Below the pieces are notes generated by a model. That model saw only the letters and a program-made list of their open reading frames with translations. It did no database searches and was not told the DNA's origin. The position numbers and the translations under genes are program-made. From Nostoc calcicola FACHB-3891 (lineage in GTDB: Bacteria > Cyanobacteriota > Cyanobacteriia > Cyanobacteriales > Nostocaceae), in assembly GCF_014697355.1 (NCBI RefSeq), contig NZ_JACJRQ010000006.1, positions 208,961 to 272,960 on the forward strand: DNA of 64,000 nucleotides, written 5' to 3'. Within the stretch, counting starts at the first letter, position 1, and each line of letters opens with the position of its first letter. Below, one piece after another: positions 60,971-64,000 of the stretch.

Positions 60971-61069
60971 CGAAGAAGCTATACCCTGATTGGCTTCATC
61001 ACCACCCATGACCTCCTCGAAGCTATCCGCGCGTATTACTTCGATGAATCGCCGGATTCTCCATTTTGA
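60971..61069 (+). pseudogene. CBS-domain gene remnant
   Basis: A frame without a start reads RRSYTLIGFITTHDLLEAIR then AYYFDESPDSPF before TGA 61067-61069. GFITTHDLLEAI is the closing motif of a CBS domain, so this is the 3-prime end of a lost CBS-domain gene. The two opposed open frames over 60812-61011 are not convincing. Confidence 0.5.
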
Positions 61070-61150
61070 ATTGAATTCACCTTGACTTTTCTTAGATATT
61101 TTTAGTCTCGGCTTTTTTTTGTGACTTTTTCACCGATTCTCAATCAATTG

Positions 61151-61185
61151 TAGCGTAGGCGTAGCCCGCCGCAGGCATCGCCTTT
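61151..61185. repeat. GCGTAGCCCGCCGCAGGCATCGC repeat
   Basis: TAGCGTAGGCGTAGCCCGCC and CGCAGGCATCGCC are a known type of dispersed GC-rich spacer repeat; related copies lie at 17568-17598 and 10607-10625. Confidence 0.45.
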
Positions 61186-61242
61186 TTGTATACTTACTTG
61201 AGCAGATCCAAACATAGCAAGCTTTTTGTGCTTTCCTACCCG

Positions 61243-61320
61243 TCGAACTCACGTTAAGTTAACATCAATGAGCAATGCTGTACCCCTACCGCGTGGTCTA
61301 TTTACCTGAAAATAGCTGTA
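61243..61320. mobile_element. Composite of AACGTGAGTTCGA end and right half of TACAGC element
   Basis: GTCGAACTCACGTTAAGTTA matches the end of the element at 3688-3844. It is followed by AACATCAATGAGCAATGCTG and then the right half of the element at 12231-12325, ending TGAAAATAGCTGTA. This joins two repeat families. Confidence 0.55.
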
Positions 61321-61346
61321 AATCCAAAATTCAAAATCTAAAATAG

Positions 61347-63044
61347 TTAAGCCCGTGCTAATAAAGGAGCAGCATCTAGTAAGGTTTTGGTATAAGGGTG
61401 CTGAGGACTGGCAAAAATCTTTTTAGTATCACCGAGTTCAACAATTTTACCACCGTTCATCACGGCAATGCGATCGCACAAAAATCTCGCTAACCAAAGA
61501 TCGTGAGTTATAAACAGATAAGTTAACTCAAATTCTTCTTTTAATTGCAACATCAAATCTAGCACTTGTGACTGCACGCTAGCGTCTAACATACTCACTG
61601 GTTCATCGCAAATCAAAAGTTTCGGGTGAGTAATCAAAGCACGAGCGATCGCTACTCTTTGTTGTTGTCCTCCAGATAAATCTGATGGATAACGTTCATA
61701 ATATACTTCTGGCGGTGTTAAGCCAACTTTTTCTAACATCCACAAAACTTGTTCTTTCGCTTTCACAGAATCGGCTAGATTGTGAATAAATAAAGGGTCA
61801 GCTATACTTTGTCCCACTGTCATCGCTGGATTCAGACAAGCATGAGGGTCTTGAAACACCATTTGGATTTGTCGCCGTGAAGACCGAATTTCTTGAGGCG
61901 AAAGTTTAGTTAAATCCTGTCCTAAAAACTCAACTTTTCCAGACGTGGGACGAATTAGTTGCAAAATTGTCCGTGATAATGTACTTTTTCCGCAACCTGA
62001 TTCCCCAACTAAGCCAAGAATTTCTCCGGGATAAAGATCCAGATTAATACCATCTACTGCTTTAATTGTTTCTGATTGTCTGTTAAATAGTCTTTCAATA
62101 AAGTTAGGTTCTATAGTGTAATATTGCTTGAGGTCAGTGACACTCAAAATCGGCGATTTCTGATTAATTTTCGGTAATTGCTTTTCCTCCCCACTCTGTA
62201 GAGAGGCGATTAATCGCGTCTCTACCGATTCCCCACTCCCTATTTCATCCACTGCTTGAATATGTAAAGCTGCTTTGAGGAGCGATCGCGTGTATTCATG
62301 TTGCGGTTGTCTAAATACACTTTCTGTGGTGCCCATTTCCACCATTTTACCGTGATACATAACGCCAATGCGATCGCAATACTCAGCCACCATTGCTAAA
62401 TCGTGAGATATCAGCAGCAATCCCATGTTTTCTTCACTACACAGCCGAGTTAATTCTTTTAAGATCTGCGCGGAAACGGTAACATCTAAACTCGTGGTGG
62501 GTTCATCTGCAACAATCAACTTGGGATTGAGAAGTAAAGCTAAAGCGATCGCTACCCGTTGTCGCATTCCACCGCTAAATTCGTGAGGATACTGATTCCA
62601 GCGACTCGCGGGAATATTTACCTTTGCCAATGTCGCAAGTGCTTTTTCTTTAGCTTGCGGTGCTGATAATTCCGGTGAATGGGCTTGCAGAGTTTCGATA
62701 CAATGCTTACCAATAGTCATCAGCGGATCGAGGCGTGTCATCGGATCTTGAAAAATTAAGGCGATCGCTTCGCCGCGAAATTTCCGCAACTGGTTAGGCG
62801 TTAAATCAAACACTGACTGTCCCTGAAATGTCACCCGTCCCTCAACGCGGCTAGAACCTGGTAGCAAGCGCATTACTGCACGTCCGATAGTTGACTTACC
62901 ACAACCCGACTCTCCTACCAATCCCATTTTTTCACCTCGTTGCAGGGTGAAAGACACATCATCAACCGCCCAGCTTGGTGCTTCTCCACTTCGTTGAGGA
63001 TAGGCAACTCGGAGATTTTCGATACAGAATAAGGCTTCACTCAT
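61347..63044 (-). CDS. Fused double ATPase of a peptide/nickel-type ABC importer
   Basis: 565 residues holding two complete ABC ATPase units, equivalent to a DppD-DppF or OppD-OppF fusion. Unit 1 has [30 protein letters not shown] and [12 protein letters not shown]. Unit 2 (from about 300) has [30 protein letters not shown] and [12 protein letters not shown]. It energises an oligopeptide or dipeptide importer whose permeases are not in this window. The linker near 285 is short, and the DNA there has a small GATTAATCGCGTCTC run. Confidence 0.92.
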   Translation of the reverse strand: MSEALFCIENLRVAYPQRSGEAPSWAVDDVSFTLQRGEKMGLVGESGCGKSTIGRAVMRLLPGSSRVEGRVTFQGQSVFDLTPNQLRKFRGEAIALIFQDPMTRLDPLMTIGKHCIETLQAHSPELSAPQAKEKALATLAKVNIPASRWNQYPHEFSGGMRQRVAIALALLLNPKLIVADEPTTSLDVTVSAQILKELTRLCSEENMGLLLISHDLAMVAEYCDRIGVMYHGKMVEMGTTESVFRQPQHEYTRSLLKAALHIQAVDEIGSGESVETRLIASLQSGEEKQLPKINQKSPILSVTDLKQYYTIEPNFIERLFNRQSETIKAVDGINLDLYPGEILGLVGESGCGKSTLSRTILQLIRPTSGKVEFLGQDLTKLSPQEIRSSRRQIQMVFQDPHACLNPAMTVGQSIADPLFIHNLADSVKAKEQVLWMLEKVGLTPPEVYYERYPSDLSGGQQQRVAIARALITHPKLLICDEPVSMLDASVQSQVLDLMLQLKEEFELTYLFITHDLWLARFLCDRIAVMNGGKIVELGDTKKIFASPQHPYTKTLLDAAPLLARA

Positions 63045-63185
63045 ACTTAGTTATCAGCCCTGAGGTAGCAGCTGCGATAATTTTAAATTTTAGATAGTTT
63101 AGCAGATTATTTTCAGACCTTCCGTTGTGCAAATGTCTTGAATAGATTAGCGATCGCCTGGATGACAGTTCTACAGCTTAACAGG

Positions 63186-63250
63186 CAATAGGGAATAGGC
63201 AAGAGGCAATTAATCTTTCCCTACTCCCTATTCCCTATTCCCTATTTCCC
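63186..63250. repeat. Inverted GGGAATAGGC/CCCTATTCCC repeat
   Basis: CAATAGGGAATAGGCAAGAG is followed by CCCTATTCCCTATTCCCTAT, partly complementary. Spacer repeat in the gap between the ABC gene and the small membrane gene; no gene is seen in 63045-63289. Confidence 0.6.
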
Positions 63251-63289
63251 AACAAACAGTAAATTCATCAATCAAATAAGAGTGCTATA

Positions 63290-63703
63290 TTAACGTTCAT
63301 GCTCTTGATTGCGATCGGTTGTGCCTTGGTCAGTTTCTAATAGTCGTGAAATCAACACGTCAGGTTTTCTACTGATCACAGACTTCACTTTATCAACCGC
63401 AATTACTTCACTGATTTTGACAACCATTTCCCAGAGAGTATCTTCCTCTGTATCTTTGTTGTAAGTTCTATGTTTAAACCACAACAAATCATCCCAAACT
63501 CCGACAATTGTAGCAAAATACCACTTTTCTCGTATTAGTATCCAGATTTCTTGTTCTAAGTAAGTCTGTAGAAGAGATTTCACAATGCTTAAGATCGTAA
63601 AAAATATTGTGCCATATATTAAATAAGTATTAATGAGTTTTACAACAGTGATAATACTGTGATTTTTTTGTATTAAAAATATTAAGAAAAGTAAAAAAAT
63701 CAA
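63290..63703 (-). CDS. Hypothetical membrane-anchored protein
   Basis: Up to 137 residues, not recognised. Two hydrophobic stretches at the start (MIFLLFLIFLIQKN and LINTYLIYGTIFFTILSIVK) are followed by a soluble charged part (YLEQEIWILIREKWYFATIV, DTLWEMVVKISEVIAVDKVK). The true start is unclear because the upstream DNA is AT-rich and no ribosome site is evident. Codon use is AT-rich, like the accessory gene at 24423. Confidence 0.55.
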   Translation of the reverse strand: MIFLLFLIFLIQKNHSIITVVKLINTYLIYGTIFFTILSIVKSLLQTYLEQEIWILIREKWYFATIVGVWDDLLWFKHRTYNKDTEEDTLWEMVVKISEVIAVDKVKSVISRKPDVLISRLLETDQGTTDRNQEHER

Positions 63704-63822
63704 GCAAAAACTTGATTAAAACTACAGCTGAACAGATAGTTCAGATGATAATTTTGTTACCTTTGTAAATTGTGCTTCTCTAAAATAGAATTTCAAGCTT
63801 TAGTATAGGCTGCTACAGACAA

Positions 63823-63902
63823 TATAGCGGTTTCCATTAAGGTGCAGCACAAGATTATATCGTACCGTGTAGGGGCACGGCAGTGCCCATTGGTGTCAAC
63901 TT
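63823..63902. repeat. Half copy of the TATAGCGGTT element
   Basis: TATAGCGGTTTCCATTAAGG and AAGATTATATCG match, in reverse, the right half of 2062-2168. After GGGGCACGGCAGTGCC it joins CATTGGTGTCAACTTA, as at 30548-30580. The rest of the window to 64000 shows no supported gene. Confidence 0.55.
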
Positions 63903-64000
63903 AAGAAGATTTTGCCCAAATTTGTTGAGTGTAAGCGTCAATCTCTCGATGACGCTTACGCCTAGTTTTGACTAATCCAAACAGCTTTTGATGTTCCACA

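Noticed and set aside
60812..61011. Two opposed small frames after the exoprotein gene
   Set aside because: They overlap each other and a CBS remnant in a third frame; neither has a ribosome site.
1..64000. tRNA or rRNA genes, or a full insertion sequence with transposase
   Set aside because: I found no cloverleaf, rRNA segment or transposase-like protein anywhere in the window.

Overview
The window reads as a stretch of chromosome (or large replicon) from a filamentous, probably heterocyst-forming cyanobacterium of the Nostoc/Anabaena type. Supporting signs are frequent GCGATCGC (HIP1) octamers, arrays of short tandem heptamers between genes, many small palindromic or terminal-inverted-repeat elements, and cyanobacterium-typical families (Ycf66, ferrochelatase with a C-terminal chlorophyll-binding helix, DUF928, DUF1822, CHASE2, DUF3122, DUF4126). 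All assignments come from reading the sequence; no database search was run.

Region 1 (about 0.4-26 kb) is mostly housekeeping, with genes separated by repeat-rich spacers. It holds a two-domain histidine phosphatase, a dihydroorotase homologue that has lost metal-site residues and carries an in-frame insert of an intergenic repeat, a GlsB/YeaQ membrane protein, Ycf66, 6-phosphogluconate dehydrogenase (gnd), ribosomal proteins L21 and L27, a YifB/ComM AAA ATPase, a YihY/BrkB protein, a DUF421 protein, adenylosuccinate lyase (purB), ferrochelatase (hemH), a methyltransferase, a nucleoside-type ABC permease and a GNAT acetyltransferase. Three small toxin-antitoxin-like pairs lie among them: PIN/VapC-like, DUF433-DUF5615 and HicA-HicB. 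The DUF5615 toxin has no ATG, GTG or TTG at its expected start.

Region 2 (25.5-30.4 kb) encodes a very large DUF4157 protein with an HEVVH motif, a hydrophobic middle, about 18-20 repeats of 15 residues and a distinct C-terminal domain. It looks like a polymorphic or injected toxin. The acidic gene just downstream is a candidate immunity protein.

Region 3 (30.8-56.3 kb) is the most striking part. On the plus strand a lanthipeptide-type biosynthetic set runs 47.9-56.3 kb: two near-duplicate precursors, each with two tandem nitrile-hydratase-like leader domains (NHLP), a double-Gly site and a Cys-rich core; a phytanoyl-CoA dioxygenase-like enzyme; a terpene-cyclase-like (squalene/hopene cyclase fold) protein; and a LanM synthetase with a Cys-Cys-Gly zinc motif like prochlorosin synthetases. 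Divergently, on the minus strand, lie the matching NHLP-type export genes (HlyD-like adaptor, C39 peptidase-ABC exporter and, at the far end, the second NHLP ABC exporter). Between the two ABC genes sits a block of CHAT-TPR protease, sigma-like HTH protein, DUF1822, CHAT-CHASE2 fusion and DUF928.

Region 4 (57.1-64 kb) has a large filamentous-haemagglutinin-type exoprotein with ten repeats, a remnant of a CBS-domain gene, a fused double-ATPase oligopeptide ABC protein and a small membrane protein.

The best candidate for an undescribed system is Region 3: a double-leader lanthipeptide pathway with a terpene-cyclase-like partner, physically embedded with CHAT (caspase-like) and sensor genes.
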